Shown here: positions 20,917-31,640 of the stretch, piece after piece
Position numbering within the stretch: position 1 is the first letter of the stretch
How the letters are laid out: each line of letters opens with the position of its first letter
Source: Rhodovulum sp. P5
Lineage (GTDB): Bacteria > Pseudomonadota > Alphaproteobacteria > Rhodobacterales > Rhodobacteraceae
DNA: 64,000 nucleotides
NCBI RefSeq assembly: GCF_002079305.1
Contig: NZ_CP015039.1
Span: 2,439,501 to 2,503,500 of the forward strand
Direction of reading: 5' to 3'
The notes under the pieces: generated by a model
Told to the model about the DNA's origin: nothing
Seen by the model: the letters and a program-made list of their open reading frames with translations, nothing else
Databases searched by the model: none
Translations under genes and position numbers: made by a program

Positions 20917-22055
20917 AATACGCCAGCGAGTTCCGCGACCCCAAGGCCGCCCGCGCCGTACTGGCCCGGATTGCCACGGTTGCCGATCAGATCGGCGCGA
21001 CCCGCGAGAAGCCGGTGCATATCATGGAGATCTGCGGCGGCCATACCCACGCGATCTTCCGCTATGGCCTCGACAAGCTGGTGCATGAGGGGGTGGAGTT
21101 CATCCACGGCCCCGGCTGCCCGGTCTGTGTGCTGCCGATGGCGCGGGTGGACGAATGTGTCGAGATAGCCAAGCGGCCGGAGGTCATTTTCACCACCTTC
21201 GGCGATGCCATGCGGGTGCCGGGCACGAAAAAGTCGCTGATGCAGGCCAAGGCGGACGGTGCCGATATCCGCATGGTCTATTCGCCGCTCGACGCACTGG
21301 AACTGGCCCGCCGCAACCCCGGGCGCGAAGTCGTGTTCTTCGGTCTGGGGTTCGAGACGACGACGCCCTCAACCGCGCTGGCGATCCAGCAGGCGGCATG
21401 TGAATCGCTTTCCAATTTCAGCGTCTTCTGCAACCACATTACCGTGCCGGAACCCATCAAGGCGCTGCTGGACGACCCGCATATGGTGCTGGACGGGTTT
21501 ATCGGGCCGGGCCATGTGTCGATGGTGATCGGCATCCATCCCTACGACTTCATCGCACAGGACTATGGCAAGCCCATCGTCGTCGCGGGGTTCGAACCGC
21601 TGGATTTGCTGCAATCGGTGCTGATGGTGCTTGAACAGATCCGCGACGGCCGGGCCGAGGTCGAAAACCAGTATTCCCGCGTGGTGCCCGAACATGGCAA
21701 CCCGGTCAGCATCACGGCGATGGCCGATGTCTATGAGAAGCGCCCGAGTTTCGAGTGGCGCGGTTTGGGGGAAATCGATGCCTCCGGCCTGCGGATCCGG
21801 GCCGCCTATGCCGCCTATGACGCCGAGGAGAAATTCGGCGTGGGCTATGCTGCCGGGCCGCGCCATGTGCCCGAACCCGAAGGCTGCGCCTGCGGTCAGG
21901 TGATGACGGGGCGGATCAAACCCACCGCCTGCCCGCAATTCGGAAAGGGCTGTACGCCAGAGATGCCGCTGGGGGCGCTGATGGTCAGCTCCGAAGGCGC
22001 CTGTGCCGCCTATTGGCAATATGGCGGCGCCCGGGCCACGGAGGCTGCGGAATGA
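20913..22055 (+). CDS. hypD: HypD, Fe-S scaffold for Fe(CN)2CO assembly
   Basis: The 380-residue protein has the HypD motifs CGGHTHAIFRYG, GPGCPVC and the C-terminal Cys set (CACGQV, CPQFGKGC, EGACAAY) that binds its [4Fe-4S] cluster. With HypC it builds the iron centre using cyanide made by HypE and HypF. The ATG at 20913 overlaps the hypC stop. The gene is coupled to hypE by ATGA. Confidence 0.95.
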   Translation: MKYASEFRDPKAARAVLARIATVADQIGATREKPVHIMEICGGHTHAIFRYGLDKLVHEGVEFIHGPGCPVCVLPMARVDECVEIAKRPEVIFTTFGDAMRVPGTKKSLMQAKADGADIRMVYSPLDALELARRNPGREVVFFGLGFETTTPSTALAIQQAACESLSNFSVFCNHITVPEPIKALLDDPHMVLDGFIGPGHVSMVIGIHPYDFIAQDYGKPIVVAGFEPLDLLQSVLMVLEQIRDGRAEVENQYSRVVPEHGNPVSITAMADVYEKRPSFEWRGLGEIDASGLRIRAAYAAYDAEEKFGVGYAAGPRHVPEPEGCACGQVMTGRIKPTACPQFGKGCTPEMPLGALMVSSEGACAAYWQYGGARATEAAE

Positions 22056-23095
22056 ACGATATGTCCAAGCCGACCCGCCTGCGCGACACGCGCGTGACGC
22101 TTTCCCATGGCGGGGGTGGGCGCGCGATGCGGGATTTGATCGACGAGATCTTCACCGCCGCCTTTCACCCCCCGGGCATGGAGGATCAGGCACGGCTGAG
22201 CGATGCGGCGCTGGCCGCCCCCGGCGCGCGGCTGGCCATGACGACCGACAGTTTCGTGGTGACGCCGCTGGAATTCCCCGGTGGGGATATCGGCAAGCTT
22301 GCCGTTTGCGGTACGGTCAACGATCTGGCCGTGGGCGGCGCGAAACCCCTGTGGCTTTCGGCGGCCTTCATCATCGAGGAGGGGTGCGAGATCGCCCTGC
22401 TCCGGCGCGTCGTGGCCTCGATGGTGGCGGAGGCCGAGAAGGCCGGTGTCAGCATCGTCACCGGCGACACCAAGGTCGTGGGCCGTGGCGCGGCCGATGG
22501 CGTGTTCATCACCACGACCGGGGTCGGTGTCATCCCGCCCGGACGAAACCTTGAGGCGGGAATGATCCGTCCCGGCGATGTCGCCATCGTCAATGGCGTG
22601 CTTGGCGACCACGGGGCGACCATTCTGGCCGCGCGGGGCGATCTGGCACTCTCCACCGATATTCAGTCTGACTGTCAGGGTCTGGGCCATCTGATGGAGG
22701 CGGTGATCGCCGCAGCCCCCGACACCCGCGCGGCCCGCGATGCCACCCGCGGCGGTCTGGCCTCCGCCCTGAACGAAATGGCAGAAGCCACGGGCGTGGG
22801 GATCGTGATCGACGAAGACGCGCTGCCCCTGCGGGATGAGGTCAAGGGCATGTGCGAGATCCTTGGGCTGGACCCGCTTTACCTTGCCAACGAAGGCACG
22901 CTGGTCGTGTTCGTGCCCGAAGCGCAAGCCCCACAGGCCCTGGCCGCGATGCAGGCCCGCCCCGAAGGTCGGGGGGCCGTTGCAATCGGTCGCGCGGTCG
23001 AGGCGCATGAAGGGCAGGTGCGCATGCGCACGGCCTTTGGCGGCACGCGGATCGTCGACATGCTGGTCGGAGAACAGCTTCCCCGCATCTGCTGA
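22052..23095 (+). CDS. hypE: HypE, carbamoyl dehydratase (cyanide-forming)
   Basis: The 347-residue protein has the PurM/ThiL-like fold with the start SHGGGGRAM and ends in PRIC. The terminal Cys carries the thiocarboxamide that is dehydrated with ATP to thiocyanate. It works with HypF and feeds HypCD. It is the last gene of the hydrogenase cluster. No terminator hairpin is evident in the 125 bases after it. Confidence 0.95.
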   Translation: MNDMSKPTRLRDTRVTLSHGGGGRAMRDLIDEIFTAAFHPPGMEDQARLSDAALAAPGARLAMTTDSFVVTPLEFPGGDIGKLAVCGTVNDLAVGGAKPLWLSAAFIIEEGCEIALLRRVVASMVAEAEKAGVSIVTGDTKVVGRGAADGVFITTTGVGVIPPGRNLEAGMIRPGDVAIVNGVLGDHGATILAARGDLALSTDIQSDCQGLGHLMEAVIAAAPDTRAARDATRGGLASALNEMAEATGVGIVIDEDALPLRDEVKGMCEILGLDPLYLANEGTLVVFVPEAQAPQALAAMQARPEGRGAVAIGRAVEAHEGQVRMRTAFGGTRIVDMLVGEQLPRIC

Positions 23096-23220
23096 GACAG
23101 GCCCCCCACCGCTCCCGTTTAGAGGATCGCAACAAGTCGGCGCCATGGTGTGGCCCGTCCCCGGTTTCGTCTTGGCTGTTCTGTCCAAACGGCCGACCGG
23201 GCGGAGATGGGAGCCACAAG

Positions 23221-24093
23221 ATGCATGTCGTTACAAGCCGCGGGCTGGCCATTGTCCTGTCGTCCCTTCTGGCGATGGCCCTGTCGCTTGCCCCGATTGC
23301 CACGCCCAGGGCCGCGGCCGACCCGGCCTATACCATCGGCGTGGTGCCCCAGTTCGAGGCGCGTCGCTTGGCCGAGATCTGGATGCCGATTCTTGACGAG
23401 ATTTCGAAGCGCACCGGATACGCGTTTCAGATGGTCGGCGCGTCGGACATCCCCCAGTTCGAGGGGGAGTTCATGCAGGGCACTTACGACTTCGCCTATA
23501 TGAACCCCTATCACGCGCTGGTTGCCGAAGACACGCAAGGCTATCTGCCGATCATCCGCGACGGCGGGCGGCAGCTTTTCGGGATTCTGGTCGTGCGCAA
23601 GGACGCCCCGTTCCAGTCGGTGAGCGAGCTTGCCGGGAAGAGTATTGCCTATCCGGCCCCGAACGCGCTGGGCGCGTCACTGCTGATCCGGGCCGATCTC
23701 GACCGGATATTCGCGCTCGATTACACGGCAAGCTATGTGGCCACGCACAGTTCGGCCTATCTGAATGTCTTTCTGGGCGGCGCCGATGCGGCCGGCGGGG
23801 TGATGGCGACCTTCCGCAAACAGGACCCTGCGATCGGCGACCAATTGCGCGTTCTCTATGAAACGACACGGGTGCCGCCGCATCCCATCGTCGTGCATCC
23901 GCGCGTGCCGCACGAGGCGGCCGAGGCGTTCCGGAAGGCCGTGCTGGACCTGGCCGAAACGGACGAAGGGGCGGCCCTGCTTGCACAGGTTCCCTTCCGC
24001 AAGGCCATTGCGGCCGGGGCGACCGACTATGCCGTGTTGCGGGACCTTGCACTGGAGTCCTATTTCGTTCCACCAGACACAGGCACCGACTGA
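23221..24093 (+). CDS. PhnD-like periplasmic substrate-binding protein
   Basis: The 290-residue protein has a signal peptide (about residues 1-33, cut near AAA) and the PhnD/SsuA fold of phosphate/phosphonate-type binding proteins: YTIGVVPQFEARRLAEIW, YDFAYMNPYHAL and the SIAYPAPNALGAS block. No permease or ATPase gene is nearby. The next gene, 4 bases on, encodes a membrane hybrid histidine kinase, so this protein is more likely a ligand sensor for that kinase than an importer subunit. The ligand is unknown. GGGAGCC stands before the ATG. Confidence 0.82.
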   Translation: MHVVTSRGLAIVLSSLLAMALSLAPIATPRAAADPAYTIGVVPQFEARRLAEIWMPILDEISKRTGYAFQMVGASDIPQFEGEFMQGTYDFAYMNPYHALVAEDTQGYLPIIRDGGRQLFGILVVRKDAPFQSVSELAGKSIAYPAPNALGASLLIRADLDRIFALDYTASYVATHSSAYLNVFLGGADAAGGVMATFRKQDPAIGDQLRVLYETTRVPPHPIVVHPRVPHEAAEAFRKAVLDLAETDEGAALLAQVPFRKAIAAGATDYAVLRDLALESYFVPPDTGTD

Positions 24094-24097
24094 TTTC

Positions 24098-25915
24098 ATG
24101 CGGCTGCGTCCCCCAAGGTGGAACATACGGCGGCTGCTTCTGGCCCTCTTGCTGGCAGTGACCCTGTCCAGCATCGTCGTGTTCCAGTGGGTTCTGGTTC
24201 CCCGCGTCACGCAGGTGATGACCAAGGCGCAGCGCACCGAGATCGCGCAGCAGATGGATGTCATCATCGACTCGATCGAGCCATTCCTGTTGTCGCGCCA
24301 GTATGGGGCGGTGATCGAAACCCTGTCGACCATCGAGGATCGCAACGAGACTTGGGTCTCGATCCACTTCCGCCTGCCCAACGGGATGAGCCTTTACCCG
24401 TTGATCCCGGTGGAGCGGGCCCATCCCGGCCGTGTGATCCGGATCACCCGCGACCTGGACCTGCGCGGCCAGTCCCTTGGGTCCTTGTCGGCGACGGTGG
24501 ATCAAAGCGCGCTGATTGCCGATCTGAGGTCGGAGGTCAGCGGCATCACGATGTGGATCCTGCTGGGCCTGCTGGTGGTCATCCTGTTGCTGGTGCTGAT
24601 CATCGACCGGCTGGTCGCGCGCCCCATCGGCGGGCTGGCCCGGGCCGCGGACCGCATGGCCGAAGGCGATTTTACCCAACCCCTTGATGCGGCATGGGTC
24701 GACGAGATCGCCCGCCTGACCCAGAGCTTTTCCGCCATGCGCCGCAAGATCGGGCATCAGACCGAGGCGCTCAGCCGCGCGCGGGAAGAGGCCGAGGCCG
24801 CGCTTCAGACCAAGTCGGAATTCCTGGCCCGGATGAGCCATGAGATCCGCACGCCGCTGAACGGGGTTATCCCAGTGGCAGAGTTTCTCAGCGACACCGA
24901 CCTGACCGACGAGCAGTGCTATCACGTCGATACGATCCGGGAATCGGGAAAGGCGCTGCTGGCCATCGTCGATGACATCCTTGATCTGGCGAAGCTGGAG
25001 CAGGGCAAGATGGTGCTGACCGAAGCGCCGTTCTGCCTGTCGGACCTTGTTTCGATGGTCACGCGCATCCTGCGCGTTGCCGCCGAAAAGAAGGGGCTCA
25101 GCCTGTCGGGGGAGGTCTCTCCGGATCTGATGGGCGTCTGGTTTGCCGGGGACGAGGATCGGTTGCGCCAGGTGCTGATCAACCTTGTCGGCAACGCCAT
25201 CAAGTTTACCGAGGCCGGGCGCGTGACGATCCGCGCAGGGCATGCCGCCGCCCCGGGCTGGATTGTGCTTTCCGTGATCGACACCGGCATCGGCATCGCC
25301 GCCGAAGACCAGCAGCGTATCTTCGAGAGTTTCGAGCAGGCCGAAGGCGGGCGCCGGCGGCGCTTTGGCGGGACGGGCCTTGGCCTTGCGATCACCCGCG
25401 CCCTTGTGGAAGCCCATGGCGGCCGGCTGACCGTCGATAGCGTCCCCGACGCGGGCAGCCGGTTCGAGATCGAGCTTCCCCTGTCCCGGGCCATGTCGCA
25501 CGGCGCCGCGGCCGATCCTGCTACGGTCGACCCACAGCCCGGTACAGAGGAGCGCCCTGCAAAGCGGGCGCTTGTGGTTGATGACAACCGCACGAACCGG
25601 TTCGTGGCCAAGACGATGCTCCAGCGGATCGGGTACGAGGTCGAACTGGCAGAGAACGGGCAGGAGGCGCTGGGCGCGGTGCAAAGCAGGTGCTTCGACA
25701 TCGTCTTGATGGACATGCACATGCCCGACATGGACGGTCTGGAAGCCACGCGCCGCATCCGGGCGCTGAACCGGCCGCTGGAATCGATGCGAATCGTGGC
25801 GCTGACGGCGAGCGTTCTGGAAGAAGACCGCATTCGCTGCCGGGAGGCCGGCATGGACGGCTTCGTCTCCAAGCCCCTGTCGCTTGCCGCCTTGCGGACC
25901 ACCCTCGCGGCATAA
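24098..25915 (+). CDS. Hybrid sensor histidine kinase with receiver domain
   Basis: The 605-residue protein has an N-terminal membrane helix (about 10-35), a periplasmic part of roughly 110 residues, a second helix near 147-170, a HAMP linker, a coiled coil, a HisKA domain (FLARMSHEIRTPLNG), an ATPase domain ([21 protein letters not shown]) and a C-terminal receiver (VVDDNRTNR, VLMDMHMPDMDG, final Lys in FVSKP). The ATG at 24098 directly follows the binding-protein gene. There is no Hpt domain or DNA-binding output, so a phosphotransfer partner must lie elsewhere. The pair may form a periplasmic-binding-protein-gated kinase like TorT-TorS in principle, but with a different binding-protein family. 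Confidence 0.88.
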   Translation: MRLRPPRWNIRRLLLALLLAVTLSSIVVFQWVLVPRVTQVMTKAQRTEIAQQMDVIIDSIEPFLLSRQYGAVIETLSTIEDRNETWVSIHFRLPNGMSLYPLIPVERAHPGRVIRITRDLDLRGQSLGSLSATVDQSALIADLRSEVSGITMWILLGLLVVILLLVLIIDRLVARPIGGLARAADRMAEGDFTQPLDAAWVDEIARLTQSFSAMRRKIGHQTEALSRAREEAEAALQTKSEFLARMSHEIRTPLNGVIPVAEFLSDTDLTDEQCYHVDTIRESGKALLAIVDDILDLAKLEQGKMVLTEAPFCLSDLVSMVTRILRVAAEKKGLSLSGEVSPDLMGVWFAGDEDRLRQVLINLVGNAIKFTEAGRVTIRAGHAAAPGWIVLSVIDTGIGIAAEDQQRIFESFEQAEGGRRRRFGGTGLGLAITRALVEAHGGRLTVDSVPDAGSRFEIELPLSRAMSHGAAADPATVDPQPGTEERPAKRALVVDDNRTNRFVAKTMLQRIGYEVELAENGQEALGAVQSRCFDIVLMDMHMPDMDGLEATRRIRALNRPLESMRIVALTASVLEEDRIRCREAGMDGFVSKPLSLAALRTTLAA

Positions 25916-25922
25916 GCGGCGT

Positions 25923-26687
25923 CTACAGGTATCCTTCGGCCCGAAAGCTCAACTCCCGCGCCTTGCCCACGATGATGTGGTCATGCAGCACCAGAGACAG
26001 CGCGGCGCAGGCGGTATCGATCTGTTCGGTCATTGCGATATCGGCCTGAGAGGGCGTCGGATCGCCGGACGGATGGTTGTGCACAAGGATCAGCGCCGAG
26101 GCATTCAGTTCCAATGCCCGCTTGACGACCTCCCGTGGATAGACGGGCACATGATCTACGGTGCCGCGGGCCTGTTCCTCATCGGCGATCAGCACGTTCT
26201 TTCGGTCGAGGAACAGAACCCGGAACTGCTCGGTCTCCCGATGGGCCATCGAGGTGCGGCAATAGTCCAGAAGCGCGTCCCAGCCCGACAGGATCGGTCG
26301 GTTCATCACCCGCGCCCGGGCCAGCCGGTGGGCGGCGGCCTCGACGATCTTCAACTCCACCAGCACGGCCTCGCCCACGCCCTTGACCTCTCGCAATCGC
26401 GCGGCGGGGGCGGACAGCACGCCGTTGAAGCCCCCGAACGTCTCCAGCAGGGACCGGGCCAAGGGCTTGACGTCCTGCCGCGGCACCGCGCGGAACAGGA
26501 CGAGTTCCAGCAATTCGTAGTCCGGCATGGCCGCGGCGCCCCCCTCCATGAAGCGAGTGCGCAGACGCTTGCGGTGATCGCGGATGTAGGAGGGCAGGCG
26601 CTCCGCCGATGCCGAAACGGGCCTGGCCTCAGCAAAAAGCGGCAAGGCGGGTTCGGCAAGTTTGGTGGAGGCGGGTGGCTCGCTCAT
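25923..26687 (-). CDS. radC: RadC/JAB-family protein
   Basis: The 254-residue protein carries a helix-hairpin-helix-like N-terminal region and the JAB/MPN metalloprotease-like motif HNHPSGDPTPSQAD near the C-terminus. The name RadC is historical; a role in DNA repair is not established. It starts 62 bases past the dnaJ stop on the same strand, with a hairpin between, so it is probably a separate unit. It converges with the hybrid kinase gene, whose stop is 7 bases away. Confidence 0.92.
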   Translation of the reverse strand: MSEPPASTKLAEPALPLFAEARPVSASAERLPSYIRDHRKRLRTRFMEGGAAAMPDYELLELVLFRAVPRQDVKPLARSLLETFGGFNGVLSAPAARLREVKGVGEAVLVELKIVEAAAHRLARARVMNRPILSGWDALLDYCRTSMAHRETEQFRVLFLDRKNVLIADEEQARGTVDHVPVYPREVVKRALELNASALILVHNHPSGDPTPSQADIAMTEQIDTACAALSLVLHDHIIVGKARELSFRAEGYL

Positions 26688-26726
26688 GGGCGGCAGCCTA
26701 GGCGGAGCATGGTCAACGAAAGGTTA

Positions 26727-26744
26727 ACGCGCCCGCAGGCGCGT
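26727..26744 (-). terminator. Hairpin after dnaJ
   Basis: On the minus strand a 7-bp perfect stem ACGCGCC / GGCGCGT with a 4-base loop begins 5 bases after the dnaJ stop and is followed by TAACCTTTCG. It is a plausible terminator for dnaK-dnaJ; the T run is weak. Confidence 0.5.
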
Positions 26745-26749
26745 CACCG

Positions 26750-27901
26750 TCAGCTTTTCATGCCGTCCCAGAAGCTCTTGACCTTGGTGAAGAAGGACGA
26801 CCCTTCGGGGTTGTTCTCCTCGCTCAGTTCCTCGAACTCTTTCAGCAGTTCCTTCTGCCGCGCCGTCAGCTTGACCGGCGTTTCCACGGCCAGTTCGATG
26901 AACATGTCGCCATTGCCGCCGCCGCGCAGCCCCGGCATGCCCTTGGCACGAAGGCGCATCTGCTTGCCCGACTGGCTGCCCTCGGGCACCTTCACCCGGG
27001 ACCGGCCGCCGTCGATGGTCGGCACTTCGATCTCGCCCCCAAGGGCCGCGGTGGTCATCGACACCGGAACGCGGCAATGCAGGTTCATGCCCTCGCGTTC
27101 GAAGATCGGGTGGGGGGCCACCTCGATGAAGATGTACAGGTCTCCGGGCGGTCCGCCACGCAGGCCCGCTTCGCCCTCTCCGGCCAGCCGGATGCGCGTG
27201 CCCGTCTCGACGCCCGCGGGGATATTGACCGAGAGCGACCGGTCCCGTTCCACCCGCCCCGCGCCACCGCAGGACTTGCACGGGTTCTTGATGATCTGCC
27301 CCATGCCGCCGCAGGTGGGACAGGTGCGTTCGACGGTGAAAAAGCCCTGCTGTGCCCGCACCTTTCCCATGCCCGAACAGGTCGGGCAGGTGGCAGGCTC
27401 GGCGCCGCCCTCGGCCCCGGTTCCGTTGCAGACCTCGCAGGCGACCGACCCGGGCACCTTGATCGTCCGGTGGACGCCGGAATAGGCCTCTTCCAGAACG
27501 ACGCGCAGGTTATAGCGCAGGTCGGATCCGCGGGTCGCGCGCTGACGCCCGCCCGCGCCCTGCTGGGCCATGAAGTCGCCGAACAGATCGTCGAACACGT
27601 TCGAGAAGGCAGACGCGAAATCGCCCTGCCCGCCGAAACCCGCACCGCCCGGACGCGGGCCGCCGCCCATGCCCTGTTCGAACGCCGCATGGCCGAACCG
27701 GTCATAGGCGGCTTTCTTGTCGGCGTCTTTCAGCGTCTCGTAGGCTTCGTTGACTTCCTTGAACTGCGCCTCGGCATTGGGGTTGTCCGCGTTGCGGTCC
27801 GGATGCAGTTCCTTGGCCTTCTTGCGATAGGCCTTCTTGATTTCCTCGGCCGAGGCGCCGCGGCTCAGACCCAGAACTTCGTAGAAATCGCGCTTTGCCA
27901 T
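26750..27901 (-). CDS. dnaJ: DnaJ, Hsp40 co-chaperone
   Basis: The 383-residue type I DnaJ has a J domain with HPD in ELHPDRN, a Gly/Phe linker, a zinc domain with four CxxCxGxG repeats ([32 protein letters not shown]) and a C-terminal substrate domain. It stimulates DnaK ATPase. It follows dnaK with a 75-base spacer that contains a strong hairpin. Confidence 0.96.
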   Translation of the reverse strand: MAKRDFYEVLGLSRGASAEEIKKAYRKKAKELHPDRNADNPNAEAQFKEVNEAYETLKDADKKAAYDRFGHAAFEQGMGGGPRPGGAGFGGQGDFASAFSNVFDDLFGDFMAQQGAGGRQRATRGSDLRYNLRVVLEEAYSGVHRTIKVPGSVACEVCNGTGAEGGAEPATCPTCSGMGKVRAQQGFFTVERTCPTCGGMGQIIKNPCKSCGGAGRVERDRSLSVNIPAGVETGTRIRLAGEGEAGLRGGPPGDLYIFIEVAPHPIFEREGMNLHCRVPVSMTTAALGGEIEVPTIDGGRSRVKVPEGSQSGKQMRLRAKGMPGLRGGGNGDMFIELAVETPVKLTARQKELLKEFEELSEENNPEGSSFFTKVKSFWDGMKS

Positions 27902-27928
27902 CAGCTTTCCCTCTGGCGGGAACGCACG

Positions 27929-27956
27929 GGCCGGCCCGGGGTCGCCCGGACCGGCC
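27929..27956 (-). promoter_or_regulatory. Strong dnaK-dnaJ intergenic hairpin
   Basis: GGCCGGCCCGGG and CCCGGACCGGCC form a 12-bp stem with one mismatch and a 4-base loop between the dnaK stop and the dnaJ start. No T run follows on the minus strand, so it is more likely an RNA-stability or partial-termination element that lowers dnaJ relative to dnaK than a full terminator. Confidence 0.6.
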
Positions 27957-27976
27957 GCATTGCCCCCGTGCGCCCG

Positions 27977-29893
<1,917 letters not shown>

Positions 29894-30000
29894 GTGCTAA
29901 ACCTCTTCTTCGGCGATGTGTTGGAGCGCAGACCCTAAGAAGGCCCCTGCACTCCGATCCCTATAGGTGCGGGGAATGGCCCCGAACCCGGCTCTTGGCG

Positions 30001-30031
30001 CTATATAAGAAGGGGTATTGGGGCCTGCAAG
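30001..30031 (-). promoter_or_regulatory. RpoH (heat-shock) promoter of dnaK
   Basis: Read on the minus strand the region gives CTTG (30031-30028), an 18-base spacer and CTTATATAG (30009-30001). This fits the alphaproteobacterial sigma-32 pattern CTTG-N17/18-CYTATNT. It lies in the dnaK/alkB divergent gap at the right distance from dnaK. Confidence 0.65.
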
Positions 30032-30066
30032 CGGCCGATATGACAGAAATGTGAGTCTGGTGAACG

Positions 30067-30699
30067 ATGTCTGAGACCGCCGAACCCCGTCGCGCCTGCC
30101 CCTCCCGCGTCCTGCGCGGGGTCGCGATTTTCGAAGGCTGGCTGACACCGGAGAGACAGGCGGCCATGATCTCAGATATCCGCGGTGTCGTGGCTGCGGC
30201 GCCGTTCTTCCAACCCGAAACCCGGTTCGGCCGAAAGATGAGTGTGCGCATGACCTCGGCCGGGCGCTGCGGCTGGGTGTCGGACAGGCGCGGATACCGG
30301 TACGAACGGCGCCATCCGTCGGGGGCGGCGTGGCCTGAGATCCCGGCCGCCGTTCTGGCGGTTTGGGCAAAGATCACGGGTCTTGAGCGTGACCCGGACT
30401 GTTGCCTGATCAACTATTATGGCGCGGGGGCGAAGATGGGCCTGCATCAGGATCGGGACGAAGCCGATTTCCGCTGGCCGGTCCTGTCGATCTCGCTGGG
30501 CGACTCTGCCCTTTTCCGGATCGGCAATGTGGAGCGCGGGGGCAAGACCGAAAGCGTCTGGCTGCAATCCGGCGATGTGCTTGTCATGGGGGGAGAGGCC
30601 CGGCTGGTCCACCACGGAATCGACCGGATCAAGATGGGATCGTCGGCGCTTTTGAAAGATGGCGGGCGGCTGAACCTGACCTTGCGCGTGGTGGACTGA
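30067..30699 (+). CDS. alkB: AlkB-type 2-oxoglutarate/Fe(II) DNA dealkylase
   Basis: The 210-residue protein has the AlkB iron site (His and Asp in LHQDRDEAD, a later His in LVHHGIDR) and the 2-oxoglutarate-binding Arg in the closing RLNLTLRVVD. AlkB removes methyl groups from 1-methyladenine and 3-methylcytosine in DNA. It is divergent from dnaK and shares its upstream gap. Confidence 0.92.
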   Translation: MSETAEPRRACPSRVLRGVAIFEGWLTPERQAAMISDIRGVVAAAPFFQPETRFGRKMSVRMTSAGRCGWVSDRRGYRYERRHPSGAAWPEIPAAVLAVWAKITGLERDPDCCLINYYGAGAKMGLHQDRDEADFRWPVLSISLGDSALFRIGNVERGGKTESVWLQSGDVLVMGGEARLVHHGIDRIKMGSSALLKDGGRLNLTLRVVD

Positions 30700-30842
30700 C
30701 GGTGCCGGGTGTGCCGCCCTGTGGGGGCGATAAACCGGGGCCCGCCATCGCAACGGGCAAGACGGACGGCGCTTGCCGTTCCGGGTCCGGACAACCATAA
30801 AGGCGATGACCGAAGACCGTTCAACCGCATCAGGAGGCAGGT

Positions 30843-31640
30843 TTGGATTACACGCGACTTGAAGAGGTGATGCGGCGCACGGCGCTTCTGGCCGGTGCGA
30901 AGATCATGGAAATCTACGAGTCGGAGGATTTCGAGGTGCGCGCCAAATCCGACGACAGCCCGGTGACCGCAGCCGACGAAGCGGCCGATGCCCTGATCGC
31001 GGCAGAGTTGCGCGCGGCCTTTCCCGATGTTCTTCTGGTGACAGAGGAACAGGCGGCCAGCCATGCCGAGCAGGCCGAGGATTTCCTGATCGTCGACCCC
31101 CTGGACGGCACCAAGGAATTCATCAAGCGCCGGGGAGAATTCACGGTGAACATCGCCTGGGTCGAGGGCGGCGTGCCGGTCCGCGGCGTGGTCTATGCGC
31201 CGGCAAAGGGGCGACTGTTCTACACCCGTGCCAACGGTGCCGCGGTCGAGGAAACGGGCGATCTGGCGCTCGATGCGCCCGGCGCTGCCACACCGCTTTC
31301 GGTGTCGTCCCCCGACAATGATGCGTTGGTGGTCGTCGCGTCCAAGTCGCATCGCGATCAGGCCACCGACGACTACATCGCCAAATACGCCGTGAAGGAC
31401 ATGACGAGCGCGGGTTCTTCGCTGAAGTTCTGCCTCGTCGCGACAGGAGAGGCCGATCTTTATCCGCGTCTGGGCCGAACCATGGAATGGGACACCGCCG
31501 CGGGCCATGCGGTTCTGGCCGGTGCGGGGGGCAAGGTCGTGCGGTTCGATGACCACACGCCGCTGGTCTATGGCAAGGACGGCTATGCCAACCCGTTCTT
31601 CATCGCCTACGCGCCCGGCGTGGATCTGAAGGCCTCCTGA
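30843..31640 (+). CDS. cysQ: CysQ, 3'(2'),5'-bisphosphate nucleotidase
   Basis: The 265-residue protein belongs to the inositol-monophosphatase superfamily. The metal site is in EEQAAS and DPLDGTKEF, and the closing block contains WDTAAGHAVL. CysQ hydrolyses PAP formed in sulfate assimilation. I take a TTG start at 30843 because CAGGAGG lies just upstream and no ATG fits. The 143 bases before it hold nothing I recognise. Its stop overlaps the kdsB start by one base. Confidence 0.9.
   Translation: MDYTRLEEVMRRTALLAGAKIMEIYESEDFEVRAKSDDSPVTAADEAADALIAAELRAAFPDVLLVTEEQAASHAEQAEDFLIVDPLDGTKEFIKRRGEFTVNIAWVEGGVPVRGVVYAPAKGRLFYTRANGAAVEETGDLALDAPGAATPLSVSSPDNDALVVVASKSHRDQATDDYIAKYAVKDMTSAGSSLKFCLVATGEADLYPRLGRTMEWDTAAGHAVLAGAGGKVVRFDDHTPLVYGKDGYANPFFIAYAPGVDLKAS

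Noticed and set aside
23552..25720. A 722-codon open frame on - opposite the binding protein and hybrid kinase
   Set aside because: Shadow frame; composition is Arg/Gln/His-rich noise.
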